A DNA stretch of 64,000 bases. It comes from Amia ocellicauda (Eukaryota; Chordata; Actinopteri; Amiiformes; Amiidae). The translations under genes and the position numbers were made by a program. The stretch is from assembly GCF_036373705.1 (NCBI RefSeq), contig NC_089863.1, positions 22,070,619 to 22,134,618 on the forward strand, read 5' to 3'. Positions 33,775 through 47,081 of this stretch are shown here, one piece after another. A model generated the notes under the pieces. It saw nothing but the letters and a program-made list of their open reading frames with translations. It made no database searches and was not told where the DNA came from. Each line of letters opens with the position of its first letter. The stretch's first letter is position 1.

Positions 33775-33845
33775 TGCGCCAGCTGGGAATCAAACCCAAG
33801 TCACAAGAATGGGAATCTTGTATGATACCACTACACCACTGGCGC
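33775..33845 (-). tRNA. tRNA-Gly(CCC), terminal copy of U3
   Basis: Same state as the U1 terminal copy: good acceptor, CCC anticodon, T-loop TTTGATT. This supports a common origin of the U1 and U3 3' halves. Confidence 0.65.
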
Positions 33846-34906
33846 TGCTGGGAAGCTCTGGCTTGCGTCCTTGAAGCAAATTCATAGAAAGCGTCCCATG
33901 GGGCAAGATGATGTCTTAATGATTATGCTTATTAGTCTGTTGTCGATCTGCTTAATACGTACCTAGCCAATCACTACATCACAGGTGCAGAGACAATCAG
34001 TATGAAGGCGAACACGATTTCGTTAACGTGTGCCCATTTACAAGTTCAATGAATGTATACATAAATAAAGCAGATCTGGGTTTTCCTCTGATACATTAAG
34101 GACTGGTTTCATAAATGCGTCCATAAGTCCATAAACGCCACGAGTGCAACGTGCACACTTTAGTTCAGTTATAACCTGCTCTATTGTAGCTGCTGTTACT
34201 GTACGATTCATCGTGATACGTGTGGTTTATGATTCTACCAATAATGATAATAATTAAGGAGGAGCTGACAATACAGATGAATTGCTCATGAAACAGACTT
34301 CCTTTACTTCTGTAGCACGTATTGCAGTAAACATATCGTCCTCTGACAAAACAAACGCCCTGACAAGCTCGTTGAGCAAGCGATGCTCACGAGGGGCATT
34401 TCATCCACGTTAAGTAAATCAACAGGCTTCCAGCAATTAACGCCTTTTCCAAATGAATTCCAGACAATGCAGCTGCCCTTAGCTTTAACAATGGCTTGAT
34501 TAGGTGGAATATGTGAAACAATGAATTTAAACTGCAATTTGAAAGCTATAGGCACTTCAACTTATGTGAACAACATGATACAAAAATGACAGACCTAGCC
34601 CTCTAATTCACTGGATATAACAAACACATTAATAAATGTATCCAGGCATTACACACAACATACAAGCAGCAGATACCAATAGGGATGATTCAGCTGGATG
34701 TGTTAATTGAGAGATCGCCATAGCAGCTGTTTGTTATTTATGTCTAGCCCTATATAGAGCAGGAGCAGTGCCCTAGTGATTATCACTTTTCGGGCTAGTG
34801 TGTCTGTGAGTGAACTGGGGGTTTAGTGGTTATTGCAGAGGCATTGCAGTGCTGTTGTTTAATCCTCTCTTTCCAGTGGCGTTGTCACGTGCTTGTTCTG
34901 TGTGCA

Positions 34907-37292
34907 ATGAAGCTGATCTGCATTGCTCTCTGCCTCTGTGTAGGAGTATTATTCCCTACACCGGTCTTTGCCGACAGTGACAATGAGACTTCAAAGGAAT
35001 CCTCCGATATCAAGACGCTGTCCAAGCACTACCGCATTCTCCCCATGTTCATCCAGGCGTCGGCTCCTCTGGTAGACCCAAAGAAACTCCGGCCGGCCAC
35101 TGGCAGCAAGCCCATGCCGGATGACCTGAGGCGCATCCTGTTCCCCGGTGACAACCTGCGGAAAGGCGTGCATCCCAAGAAGGTCCAGAACCGAGGCGTT
35201 GCAGTGTGGGGAGACTACAGTAAGATGTACGTGGCAGTGCATAAGAACATCAACGGCTTCAGGTGCAGGCCTTCGGAGCTCATGCTGGGGAGCTGCGCCG
35301 TCAGTAAGACCACTGAGCACTACTACTACTTCATCTATGGGCTGAACGAGTGTGGGAACAAGCGATCGGTAAGTAGCCGTGTGGTTTCACAGATTTGCAC
35401 TGTTCCATGCTATGTGTTTTCTGGGAAGTAGTGATAGCTGGATAGCCGTGATGCTGGTTCCTGTATCTTATTGGCTCATCCCTCTTCCATGGTGTCAAAC
35501 TTAATCCTGTAGATCATTAATGGCCGACTGGTGTACTCCAACACTCTGCGCTACTCCCCTCCAACTTCTTCACACCCAGTAATCCGGGGTGTGTCCTTCA
35601 CTGTGCCCATCCAGCTTGTCTACAACCGGTATGGATTTGTTTCATCTGAGCAGTAATTGGAGGCAATTGGCTGCCTCCTTCCTGATCTGCTCTGCTGTAC
35701 TGCCTTTGCAGGTTTCACTATTCCTACAAGATTGGCTACCAGCCCACATTCCCCCAGCATGGCAGCACCCTTCCAGGCATGGACAAATCTGCCTTCTTCA
35801 GAGAGCTGAAGAACAGACATGGCTACATCCTGGTCACCACCAATGGTACGGTATCTGTAACTTTGCTGGCTGCTTGTGGAGGGGGTGTGTGTGCATGGAT
35901 GCATAACCCTGCCCTGCTTCCACAGAGCAGTGGATCAGACTCTCCCCAAAGAACATCTACTACCTGGGTCAGCCCATGTACTTCCAGGCCACAGGCTACT
36001 TTGCCACTGAAGGGCAGCGGCTGTTCATCCAGTCCTGCTATGCCACGGCCTCTCCAGATCGGCACTCCAAGCCCAGGTTCACCGTGATTGACAACTTTGG
36101 GTAAGGCCGTATTCTTGGTGGCTTAACCAGCTTTCACCCCGTCTTCTGGTCAAGATGCCAATGTCTCTGCTTGCCCACAGGTGCCTGGTAGACAGCAAGG
36201 CTGATGGGTGCCAGTCCAGGTTCGTGCCGTACACGAGGAAGGACGTTCTCCGCTTCACCATCGACGCCTTCCTGTTTCAGAAGACCCTGTCCGAGGTATC
36301 CAATGCATGCTGCTACGATGGAACCCACTGTGTGACTTTTCAACCATTGCTGAGCCAAGATCTATAGGAAGCCTTTTCCCGAGGATGTGGGAGAACCTTT
36401 TTATAGTGACTTGAAGCCAACCCTCCCTGTTTGTTGTCTGCTCCCCTTCAGCATGTGATGACTGAGCTGTACATGCACTGCACCATGACTGTGGCAGAAC
36501 ATGTGACTCCAGGCACCAAATCCTGCACCTACAACCGAAAAGCTAAAAGGTACCTCTATTGCAGCAGCCTGCTGCTAGGGGGAAAAAAACAGGCCTGTGA
36601 CCCTCTCCTCTTGTGAACAGGTGGGAGGAGTTGTATGGGAACCATGCTGTGTGCACGTGCTGTGACTCCAGGTGTGCTGGGGACCGTGCGGAAGGTGGGT
36701 GTACTGGTGCTATGAATCTTGCCTCCGTTCTTTGACTGTCTTGCGAGTACTTCGACTTGCACTCCCTCTATACCCAGCATGCAAATGGCTCCGATTCTGG
36801 CACTGCAGGATTGTTTGCTCCATATTGTATTGCTTTGGCTTGGCTTCCACACACGTCCTATTGGCTGTTTGTGTTCTTAATCCGTTACTCCTCAAACCTT
36901 CTGCATCTGTATCTCCACCAGGTCAGAGGAGCGGCCTAGTGACCAGTCACCTGCTGCCCTTGGAGCATCCCGGTGCTAAAATGGACTCGGCGGAAGGAGC
37001 CCATTGGTCAGGGGAAGATGTGGTTCCAGGATTGGGGTCCCATGCTGAAGGAGAAGCTAGGCAAGTGGACTCTCGGCCAGAGGAGTCTGCAGCAGTTGAC
37101 GGTCCACCAGCGGTAGAGGTGGATGCCTGGGATGACTCTGAAGAGAGAACCGTGGCATCGGAGGACTATGCAGCTGAACTGTTTAAAGGTGAGGAGTCGT
37201 CTTGGGTGAGCTTTCAGGATGAGGATGAAGATGAGCGAGGGGAGTTCCATAGAGAGGAGACTGACGAGGAGGATGAACGATTCCCAGTGTAA
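34907..37292 (+). CDS. zp3: Zona pellucida sperm-binding protein 3-like, copy 3
   Basis: Third tandem copy, offset 33,928 from the first. Coding exons are 34907-35368, 35513-35628, 35712-35845, 35926-36100, 36181-36295, 36452-36549, 36621-36694 and 36922-37292. The only predicted protein change seen is R133S in ZP-N, three residues after C130. Silent changes include one near 35338 and one in exon 7 near 36631. Splice borders and stop are intact. It shares the third-intron variant with copy 2, so copies 2 and 3 are closest. Confidence 0.9.
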
Positions 37293-37809
37293 CAGGATGG
37301 CTGGCAGGTAAGGGTCTTCCTCTCCTAGTGCTCCACTGCTTTGTTGCCCAGGCTACAGTGCTCATCTGCTCCTTCTCTCCCCAGGTCCCGGAGGAATTCC
37401 AGTGTCTGCTTGTTGCAGTGGAACCAATAAACCTTCAAAATGCATCTGGGTCTCCTCTTTATTCCAATGCACAGCTACCAGTACTTCTGACATGAGGTCC
37501 CTATTCTGAGGCCCTGTCAAAGGTGTGCAGTGGCCTATGATGACATGGGCTGAGTCCAGTTTATTGTAGACTGCATGTGGCACAGGGTTCTACCTGCATG
37601 TCTTGACACCTGTTCTGATATTTCAGACTTGCTGCAGTTGCTGGTATTCCAACTGATGGAGGTTATGGGGACCTTTTTCTACAAACAGTAGTGCTTGATT
37701 AATTGGAGTCCATCTATAGCCAACCTCTCTGATGCTCAAAGCAATCGCGCAGTCCACAACCCTAGCCGGTACTTTTGCATCGGTATCCTTAATATTCTAT
37801 CCTCAAAGG

Positions 37810-37903
37810 CTGCTGTCTCAAAAGAGTGAGCGGTGAAGGAGCTGGACTCGAAGTCCAATGGGGTTGCCACCGTGAGCAACATTTGAACCTGTGTGGGTGC
37901 AAG
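37810..37903 (+). pseudogene. tRNA-Ser(CGA)-like relic, U4
   Basis: Copy of the Ser-like relic downstream of ZP3 copy 3, unchanged in the anticodon arm. Confidence 0.5.
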
Positions 37904-38398
37904 CATCTCCTTCATTGTTGTTGCTTGTTTCTAGCTGCTTTCCTGGTGGTGGTTAGCGTTCTTTACCTCCCCTAGATTCTTTCACATGATTCACTCTGCA
38001 GAGCGTGGCTGTCAAAATGGTGTCCAAACATTTTTAATGCTCTCTCTCGTTTAACACTTAGTAGACGAGGGGTATGAATTGGATTAAATGAAATCTAAAC
38101 CCTGCTGTGTCAAGTGAGAGAAATACATCAGGCAAGCACAAATCTATGGGCTGCCAACTGTAACCACCGAGCCCTTTTGCTTCAGAGTGTCCTTTTTCAC
38201 AGACTGTATTTTTCCAGGTTTAATAAATCCTTAAGTAGTTTACCCACATTTCTATATAATGATAAATCTCTACATTTTGAGAAATAGTTTGACTAAATGC
38301 TTAGTTTGCAAAGCCCATATTTTGGATGTATCTACACCGTTAACTTTGAAATAAATATTTAACCTGATCTGGGAGACCCCAAATAAATCTATAGCTTT

Positions 38399-38640
38399 GC
38401 CCCATCGTGCCTGTTTTGGTGTCTATTTAATAATGAAGTGATCCAAGGATCCTATCGAGTCTGGTTTTGAATGTTCCCACATTTTCAGCTTCAACCACAT
38501 CACTGGGGAGTTTTTTCCAGATATGTGCCAAAAATCTGGGGAAAGAAAATTAAAATTTCTTTCAACATTGATTGCTTTGTGTAGTGTCGTTTTCAGCACA
38601 GTCCTCAAATCCTGTTGTCCTTGTCGCCAGAACGGGTGAG
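38399..38640 (-). mobile_element. LINE 3'-end fragment, U4
   Basis: Copy of the minus-strand CR1/L2-like 3' fragment, in the same place relative to ZP3 copy 3. Confidence 0.65.
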
Positions 38641-38672
38641 TGTGTGTTCCTGGGTGGTAAAAAAAATCCCTT

Positions 38673-38720
38673 GTCAGAAGTGGGATTCAAAGCCAAGCCT
38701 CCAAAGGAGGCCATCCTGAC
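38673..38720 (-). pseudogene. tRNA-Leu remnant, U4
   Basis: Same 48-base remnant without an anticodon arm, copied with U4. Confidence 0.65.
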
Positions 38721-38849
38721 TTGATTTGCTGTGTTCATATTAAGAAATTCCCTATGTCTTGAACAAAAAATAATAATTTTTCAATGACTGTGTTCTGCCA
38801 GGGCTTCTTTCACTTTGACTTCTGGGATCATGATACCATTTCACAATTG

Positions 38850-38922
38850 GCTGAAATAGCTCATTTGGGACAGTGTTAAACTGAAGAGCTAAAGGTCCCT
38901 GGGTTGATCCTGAGTGTTGGCA
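38850..38922 (+). pseudogene. tRNA-Phe(GAA)-like relic, U4
   Basis: Copy of the plus-strand Phe relic in U4 with the same damaged T-loop. Confidence 0.6.
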
Positions 38923-39408
38923 TTTTACAAGGAATTTCTTCAGAAAGCACAAGTAACCCTTATATTGCACAGGTGTGCAGATCAGTGTGGTAGAATTCAA
39001 AAGGAAAGGAAATGTTGCTGCACCTTAAGTAGCTCCCACTCGTGAATAGTTACAGGAATTGTCACATCCGCTCTTGAACTTGAAATGGATGCATACGAAC
39101 TCCTGTGAAATAACACGGGATGGAATACTACCTTTTCTCTACTGCAGCAGAATATGACTACCTATTGTGCAGATGACTGTGTCAATCGTTTCTACAAGAG
39201 GGCTTGTGTTTGTCACCAATGTGCCTCGTTTTATTACTGAAATATAACTCCCAGAAAGCATTGTCTTTGTGTTTTTGAAATTGAAAACCTCACAAAGAAA
39301 TGATCCAGTCAATTGCTAAAGAAAAGTCTACCTGCTGCATTCTGGAATGAAGAAAAAAATGAGATGACAAGTGCAATCAAAGCAAGAAAGAGAGCGGGCT
39401 GTGTTAGA

Positions 39409-39479
39409 TGCGCCAGCTGGGAATCAAACCCAAGTCACAAGAATGAGAATCTTGTATGATACCACTACACCACTGGTGC
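39409..39479 (-). tRNA. tRNA-Gly-like with anticodon CTC, U4
   Basis: Gly-CCC-type body with loop ttctcat, giving anticodon CTC (39445-39447 on the plus strand). The D-loop is unchanged, but the T-loop is TTTGATT and the acceptor has the A3-C70 mismatch. It shares the anticodon shift with the U2 copy, so the change predates that duplication. Confidence 0.6.
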
Positions 39480-39873
39480 TGCTGGGGAGCTCTGGCTTGC
39501 GTCCTTGAAGCAAATTCACAAGACCTATAGAAAGAGTCCCATGGGGCAAGATGATGTCTTAATGATTATCCTTATTAGTCTGCAGTCGATCTGCTTAATA
39601 CGTACCTAGCCAATCACTACATCACAGGTGCAGAGACAATCAGTATGAAGGCGAACACGATTTCGTTAACGTGTGCCCATTTACAAGTTCAATGAATGTA
39701 TACATAAATAAAGCAGATCTGGGTTTTCCTCTGAAACATTAAGGACTGGTTTCATAAATGTGTCCATAAGTCCATAAACGCCACGAGTGCAACGTGCAAC
39801 TCTATTGTAGCTGCTGTTACTGTACGATTCATCGTGATACGTGTGTGTTTTATTTCAGCTGTAACTCGCCCTG

Positions 39874-40598
39874 GTTAAGCACGTCTACGGTGTAATTTAA
39901 AAATATTACAGAAATTGTCGTTTGCAGTTACAAATCTGTAGTAAGAGTAATACGTTAAGGGAGTCATGTTCAGCAATTTAAAATACAAATCTACTAGCAC
40001 ATATCTTGATAAAGATTACAATAATAACAATAATAATAATACATAGCAAATATTTATTTTAGTGTTGCACATGGAAAGTTTTCTTACAGTAACTTCTGAA
40101 TATAATGTTGTCTATACCCTTTTAGCTATTCGTAATATCTCTTAACAGAAACTTGTATATTTTTAGCTGTCTCCAATCATCTAAAGCATACAGAATAAGA
40201 CAGCCACAAAAGTCCTTTCCACACCAGGCTCTATCGCTCGTAGTGTTGCTTTCTGTCACTGTCTTTAAAACGAGACACAAACCAAACCCACAATCGCTCC
40301 GCTCCTCCCACATCAGGGCGTGGACTTCCGACACTGGCCTGGTTTTCCTGTGGCGCTTTATTAGAACAGCAAGAGATAACAGTATGTTTCTGTCTTTATT
40401 CGACCGCATGTGTGGGTGTAACTTTGTAATTGTTTAATGAGGTCCTGCAACGTTTGGGGTGAAATGCAAAGTAATCTAATAGTAAAGTAACTAATTACTT
40501 TGCGCAGAGAGTAATAAGTAAAGTATCTTGTTACTGTTTATATGAGTAAAGAATACAATGTAATACATTTCTTTTTGTGAGTAACGACACCATCACTG
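39874..40598 (+). mobile_element. hAT-type element, 5'-truncated, U4
   Basis: Copy of the truncated element; the right end is followed by ctcttttc. Confidence 0.65.
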
Positions 40599-40674
40599 CT
40601 CTTTTCTATCTCGTTTTGCATGTATGTTTGTTGTTGACAGAGATACAAAGTTTGAGAGAAGACAGGCTGGCATT

Positions 40675-40746
40675 GGGGATGTAGCTCAGTGGTAGAGCGC
40701 ATGCTTTGCATGTATGAGGTCCCGAGTTCAGTCCTCGGCATCTCCA
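40675..40746 (+). tRNA. tRNA-Ala(TGC), U4
   Basis: Same tRNA body as in U1 and U2, with a TTTT terminator. Confidence 0.85.
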
Positions 40747-40949
40747 GACTGTCTTTTAATGGAGCCCGTGCACTATGTCATTGGATGCACATAGCAAGTA
40801 CCGAACAAATCGGGAGGCCGTGATTCATCGGTCACACTAGCATGGGCCTTTTCGGCACTCTCTCCCAGCATTCGTCCGAGAAACAGCGTGTGTATGTATT
40901 CATTGTGAGAAGTGAAACAATGGGCCGGATTGCAAGCTGGTTCTGTATA

Positions 40950-41874
40950 CACTCACCTAAAGGATTATTAGGAACACCATACTAATACTGTGTTTGACCC
41001 CCTTTCGCCTTCAGAACTGCCTTAATTCTACATGGCATTGATTCAACAAGGTGCTGAAAGCATTCTTTAGAAATGTTGGCCCATATTGATAGGATAGCAT
41101 CTTGCAGTTGATGGAGATTTGTGTGATGCACATCCAGGGCACGAAGCTCCCGTTCCACCACATCCCAAAGATGCTCTATTGGGTTGAGATCTGGTGACTG
41201 TGGGGGCCAGTTTAGTACAGTGAACTCATTGTCATGTTCAAGAAACCAATTTGAAATGATTCGACCTTTGTGACATGGTGCATTATCCTGCTGGAAGTAG
41301 CCATCAGAGGATGGGTACATGGTGGTCATAAAGGGATGGACATGGTCAGAAACAATGCTCAGGTAGGCCGTGGCATTTAAACGATGCCCAATTGGCACTA
41401 AGGGGCCTAAAGTGTGCCAAGAAAACATCCCCCACACCATTACACCACCACCACCAGCCTGCACAGTGGTAACAAGGCATGATGGATCCATGTTCTCATT
41501 CTGTTTACACCAAATTCTGACCTCTAGCATCAACAAGGCATTTTCGCCCACAGGACTGCCGCATACTGGATGTTTTTCCCTTTTCACACCATTCTTTGTA
41601 AACCCTAGAAATGGTTGTGCGTGAAAATCCCAGTAACTGAGCAGATTGTGAAATACTCAGACCGGCCCGTCTGGCACCAACAACCATGCCACGCTCAAAA
41701 TTGCTTAAATCACCTTTCTTTCCCATTCAGACATTCAGTTTGGAGTTCAGGAGATTGTCTTGACCAGGACCACACCCCAAAATGCATTGAAGCAATTGCC
41801 ATGTGATTGGTTGGTTAGATAATTGCATTAATGAGAAATTGAACAGGTGTTCCTAATAATCCTTTAGGTGAGTG
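40950..41874 (-). mobile_element. Tc1-like transposon, internally deleted, U4
   Basis: Same insertion as U2, with the same predicted fragments (40982-41587 and 41505-41726) and TA flanks. Confidence 0.9.
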
Positions 41875-42342
41875 TAAGTGCGCAGGCTGTAAGATTTGGG
41901 CGCTTTAAACGGCACGGTGTACTTGAACATCGTCATCATCACGTTGACACACATGCCATCTAAAACGCGCGTTGTCTTTACTTGTTGGCTTGAAGTTAAA
42001 CACAGACCGTCGTCAGAACAAGGGAATTAGCGGTGACAGGTGCCAGGTGTGATACATTGGAGGCACACGCCCTAACACCGAGCTCATTGGCTCTACTAAG
42101 CTACTAAAAAAGAAGTGTTAACCAAGCACCGACCGATGCGTTTTCTCCCACTGAATTGTGCACCTCGAAAGTCTACCAAATGCAGACTCCTTAAGCAAAG
42201 CATTGTCCCCCACAGGACACCGACTTATATGTAGACCCTCCCTCTCTCCATAATCAATCCATCAGCAAGGAACGGACCTAAATTCATGAGTAAATTACAC
42301 ATGCATTCAAAGCAATATGTAGAGCACGCTGTATCGGATATG

Positions 42343-42444
<102 letters not shown>

Positions 42445-42492
42445 CAATAATAATTTAAAGAGGAGCGTTTCACCACCCGCCTTGAAAGCAGC

Positions 42493-42564
42493 GAGCTCTT
42501 GTGGCAAGGGTAGCACGTCTGACTCTAGATCACAAGGGTGCGTGTTCAAATGACGTCGGGGTCA
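42493..42564 (+). pseudogene. tRNA-Trp-like relic with anticodon CTA, U4
   Basis: Copy of the Trp relic with the same CTA anticodon and stem mismatches. Confidence 0.7.
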
Positions 42565-42696
42565 GTGTTTTGTACACCAGCAGTAACCAGTAACACTAAG
42601 GTTGCATGAGTAATTGCACAGCTGACAGTGTAAAGTGCTTACCACCTTGTCGTTGATCTTGCAAAAAGGTAAACAGAAGTATTTTCAAGTTGCCAC

Positions 42697-45600
42697 AGAG
42701 AGAGACCGGAGAGTACAGGTGAGAGGTAGCCATCTTGTTGTTTGACTAGTTTCAGAATAGTCTTAGCATTGCTCATTTTGTTTTAAGTTTGCCTTAAATT
42801 GACGTTAGCATTGTCTGTAGTTTGCCTAAATTGAAGCCAATTCAGTTCAGCTGCTGAGTTGGTGAAAGTAAACAGGTTGTAGAAGGGAGTTTCTGTCTAG
42901 GACTAGCAGGAATTCTGTTGCAGGAGGAGCCAGGTGGGGCCAATTAGGTGTGAATTGGGGGTAAAACCTAGGAGAGTTGAGACCTTAGAGCAGGACAGCG
43001 TAGAGAACTGCTGGGTTACAGTAGGTCGTAACCGCAGAAAAGGGCGTGCACACCCCGTAGAGACACCCCAAGAGCTTGAATTGCCCAACAGGTTCCAACT
43101 GCTGGACACCGAGTTGGACAGTGACAGCTCAGAGGATGATGGGGGGCAGTTGAGCACCAGAGCACCATGGTGCCCAATCCCCCCCCAGACGAAGGAGGTA
43201 GTTATAGTAGGAGACTCAATTCTTAGAGGTGTAGATCACACAGTGTGTTCTAGTGACATGGAGACCCGCATTGGTATCTTGCCTGCCTGGTGCTCAGGTT
43301 GCAGATCTCCCTAAACTAGTAGACGGGCTACTGGCCAAAGCCGGGGGGAATCCACTGGTCATGGTCAGGGAGACAGGCAGAGATTAGAAAGTTTAACACG
43401 TGGTTGAAAGCTTGGTGTAGGGAAGAGGGGTTTAGGTTTATGGAGCATTAGTCTTTCTTCTGGGATAGATGGGACCTGTACAAACCGGACGGTCTACATC
43501 TAAACAGACGGGGGGCTAATGCATTGGAAGAGCGTATGTGCAGTGAAATTGAGAAGCATTTAAACTAGGAACCAGGGGGGCAGGGAGCTATGACAATGGG
43601 AGATGTTCCACTAAGGAAAGGAAACCAAGGGAAACTGCCAGTAGGAAAGTCCTGAAATGTTTGTACCTCAATGCCAGGAGTATAAGGAACAAGATGTTAG
43701 ACTTGGAAGCCACAGTGCTGGTGTGTGACTATGATGTTGTAGGAGTGACAGAAACATGGCTTACAGAAAATGATGGGGATGAATACAAGTTGGAAGGATA
43801 CACACAGTTTAGGTGAGACAGGCAAAATCGAAGAGGGGGTGGGGTAGCATTATATGTGAAAAATGACATTGAGGCAGAAGAACTTGTATTAGATCCCAGT
43901 AACGGAACAGAATCTTTGTGGGTGAAACTTTTGAACAAGAGATCTGGAGGATTAGCGGTAGGAGTGTGTTACAGGCAACCAAACTCAGATATTCAGAAAG
44001 ATGCTGCATTGTAAAGTGTAATCAGGACTGCATGTAGCAAGGATGTGGCTGTTATAATGGGGGATTTCAATTTCCCAAACTTAGACTGGGAAAGCCCAGT
44101 GGGGACTATAGAAGCAGAAATGGAAATGGTTGAGATGGTAAATGACTGCTTTCTAACTCAATTTGTTAGGGAACCAACCAGAGAGAGCGCATGTATTGAC
44201 TTGATCTTTTCAAATGACCAAGATAGAGTCAGGGGGACAGTAGTTAGAGAACCAATGGCAAATTGTGATCACAATATGGTTGTCTTTGAGGCATTCTTTC
44301 AAAAAACAAGGTCCAAGTCTAAAACAATGGTCTACAATTTTAGAAAAGCAAACCTTGAAGGTAAGAGACGGCACTTAGAAGAGGTAGACTGGAGCACACT
44401 GGATACAGAGTTAGTTGAAAATGCATGGGTATATTTTAAGAATATACTACTCGAGGCTCAGGAGCAATTTGTACCAAAACTTAGCAAATTGAGGAACAAA
44501 AAACATTGGCCAAAATGGTATAATAGAGGTATGCAAAAAATATAAAGAGGAAGACAATGTTGTATAGTGCATACAAAAGGGATGGTGACGAAACAAAATA
44601 CATAGAATATGTTGAGCTGCAAAGAGATCTTAAGAAAGGGATCAGGAAAGCAGAGAGGGAATTAGAAAGAAACATAGCTCTTGGAGCTCAAACCAATGCA
44701 AAGAGCTTTTTTCAATATCACAACAGCAAGCGGTTAATAAAGGAGGAGGTGAAACAGATAAAGGGCAAAAACGGAGGTATCTTGGAAATTGAACAAGATG
44801 TGGCAAATATTCTAAATGAGTATTTCACAGAGGTTTTTACAAAAGAAAAAACAGATGACATGCCACAGGTTGACAATCAGTCCAGTCAAACCCTAAGAGA
44901 GATCAGGATCAATGAGGAGGAGGTACTAAAGGGACTAGCAGAATTAAAAACAAACAAATCACCTGGGCCAGATGGGATAATTCCAACAGTACTTCAAGAA
45001 AAAAGGTGGCTCAGCAGATACAATCTTGGCAGCACAGGCTATTCAGAGGAACTTAGATAATATTCAGTTGTGGGCTGACACCTGGCAAATGAAATTCAAT
45101 GTGGACAAGTGCAAGGTAATACATGCAGGTAACAAAAATGTCCACTATAATTACACTATGGGAGGTACAGATCTACATGAAGTAACGCATGAGAAAGACC
45201 TAGGAGTCTTTGTGGACTCCTCACTTTCTCCATCCAAGCAATGTGGGGAAGCAATAAAGAAGGCAAACAGAATGCTAGGGTATATTGTCAAAAGTGTAGA
45301 ATTTAAAACAAGGGCAGTAATGTTAAGACTGTACAATGCGCTAGTTAGACCTCATCTGGAATACTGTGTACAGTTCTGGGCACCACACTTCAAAAAGGAT
45401 ATTGCTGCCTTAGAGGCAGTTCAGAGGAGAGCAACCAGACTTATTCCAGGTCTTCAAGGGAAAGTCCTACTCGGAGAGACTGAGGGAACTGAACCTTTTC
45501 ACCCTGGTACAGAGGAGACTACCCGGGGACACAAATGGAAATTAGGCTTCAAGGCATTCAAAACGGAAAACAGGAGACACTTCTTTACACAGAGAGTAGT

Positions 45601-45769
45601 CACAATCTGGAATAAACTACCCAGCGATGTGGTTGAAGCTGAAAGTTTGGGAACATTTAAAAATGGTCTGGAATGGATCCTTGGATCACTTCGATATTAA
45701 TGAACACCAAACGAGCAAGATGGGTCGAATGGTCCCCTCTCGTTTGTTAACTCTCTTATGTTCTTAAAA
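42697..45769 (+). mobile_element. CR1/L2-type LINE with internal deletions, U4
   Basis: Same element and deletions. Frames: ORF1 42934-43314, endonuclease 44045-44545, RT start 44557-45060, C-terminus 45026-45700. Its 3' end shares gaatggatcc and gagcaagatg with the 53-54 kb copy. Confidence 0.85.
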
Positions 45770-45834
45770 GTGTCTGAAGCAGCATGAAAGAGCACACAAG
45801 GCAGCTGAGAACAGACAGAGAGGGGAGTATATAT

Positions 45835-45906
45835 TGCGTTGGCCGGGAATCAAACCCGGGTCAACTGCTTGGAAGGCAGCTATGCTAACCACTATACCAC
45901 CAACGC
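45835..45906 (-). tRNA. tRNA-Gly(TCC), U4
   Basis: Acceptor GCGTTGG/CCAACGC and T-stem CCGGG/CCCGG are perfect and the anticodon is TCC. The single defect is T-loop TTTGATT, with C56 replaced. Confidence 0.85.
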
Positions 45907-46132
45907 TTAGAAACTGCTTCCCCACAATATCTCACTGTGGTCGAACATGATTCCAGGATTGCAAAGTGGCAGGCAATTTGTTTTCCAAATTGCAATCGGT
46001 GAACATTTGGGAAGCCCTGCGATATCTGCAGTTTCCTGTTCCTGAGTGCGGAAGGAAAATGTCCATTAGCATCTTTCCAGATTGCACTTTATTCAGACCT
46101 TTCCGAAATGAAACAAAACCAAAGTTGAAACA

Positions 46133-46204
46133 AAGAAGAGGATGGTTTCAATCCATCGACCTCTGGGTTATGGGCCCAGCACGCTTCCGCTGCGCCACTC
46201 TGCT
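46133..46204 (-). tRNA. Initiator tRNA-Met(CAT)-like, U4
   Basis: Anticodon arm and D-arm are canonical. The T-loop is ATTGAAA (C56 lost) and the acceptor 3' strand is altered (ctcttctt), leaving a mismatch. Confidence 0.75.
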
Positions 46205-46474
46205 CCTTGGGCACACACCCACCTGTTAACGTCACAGCCACTCCTATATTGCATATTGCAAGCAATACAAGTTTGCAAAGCCCTGCGTTATTTCCACTTT
46301 CCTGTTCAAGACTGCACACCGAGCTTCTCCATGCGCTGGAGCAGCTTTCCAGGTTTCAGTGCCTTCACATTTCACCCTGTATGTGCTGTGGGAAGCATCA
46401 TGTCAATTGTTTTGAACTAAGCGGATCGGGGCTCAGTCTGAGCTCAGATCCGAGCTTAAAAATGACCGTGCTTC

Positions 46475-46546
46475 TGAGCAGCTGGGACTCAAAGCCACAC
46501 TCCCTGGCTTAGGAACCCAGTGTCTGATCCACTAGGACACGGGGGC
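46475..46546 (-). pseudogene. tRNA-Arg(CCT)-like relic, U4
   Basis: Same relic, identical across the anticodon and T-arms. Confidence 0.65.
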
Positions 46547-46571
46547 TCAGCCAGACAGTATCGGAAAATGG

Positions 46572-46603
46572 AAATAAATAAATAAATAAATAAATAAATA
46601 AAA
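46572..46603. repeat. (AAAT)n microsatellite, U4
   Basis: Pure, uninterrupted form of the tract, 32 bp. Confidence 0.85.
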
Positions 46604-47010
46604 AGATGCTGCGCGTTACACAATAGACACCAGGTAAAGAAGTGAATAGTTACAGGAACTGTCACGTAAGCTCCTCAACTTGAAACGGGCACATGCGAAC
46701 TCCTGTGAAATAACACGAGATGGATAACTACCCCTTCTCTGCTGCAGCAGAATGTGACTACCTATTGCGCAGATTATTGCGTCAATCGATTCGAAAAGAG
46801 GGCTGGCATTTGTCACCAATGTGTCTCGTTTTATTTCTGAAATATAACTCCCAGAAAATATTGTCTGTGTTTTTGAAATTGAATAACCTCAAAAGAAAGA
46901 AATGATCCAGTCAATTGCTAAAGAAGAGTCTTGCCGCTGCATTCTGGAATGAAGAAAAGAATGAAATGACAAGTACAATCAAAGCAAGAAAGAGAGCGGG
47001 CTGTGTCGGA

Positions 47011-47081
47011 TGCGCCAGCCGGGAATCGAACCCGAGTCACAAGAATGGGAATCTTGTATGATACCACTACACCACTGGCGC
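47011..47081 (-). tRNA. tRNA-Gly(CCC), intact, terminal copy of U4
   Basis: Best-preserved copy: the acceptor is fully paired, the D-arm is tggtgtagtggtatca, the loop ttcccat gives CCC, the T-stem TCGGG/CCCGG pairs and the loop is TTCGATT. Both internal Pol III boxes look intact. Confidence 0.9.

Larger units (their letters stand above)
26371..33928. repeat. Array unit U3, lacking the ZP3 block (7.6 kb)
   Basis: The unit starts with the same module as ZP3 units but runs directly into the sequence that elsewhere follows the second module copy. The ZP3 gene, Ser relic, inverted Leu/Phe cassette and first Gly-CCC are therefore absent. The train from the hAT remnant to the final Gly-CCC is present. 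The opening module combines an upstream-type start with a downstream-type end, as expected for recombination between the two module copies that flank ZP3. Confidence 0.9.
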
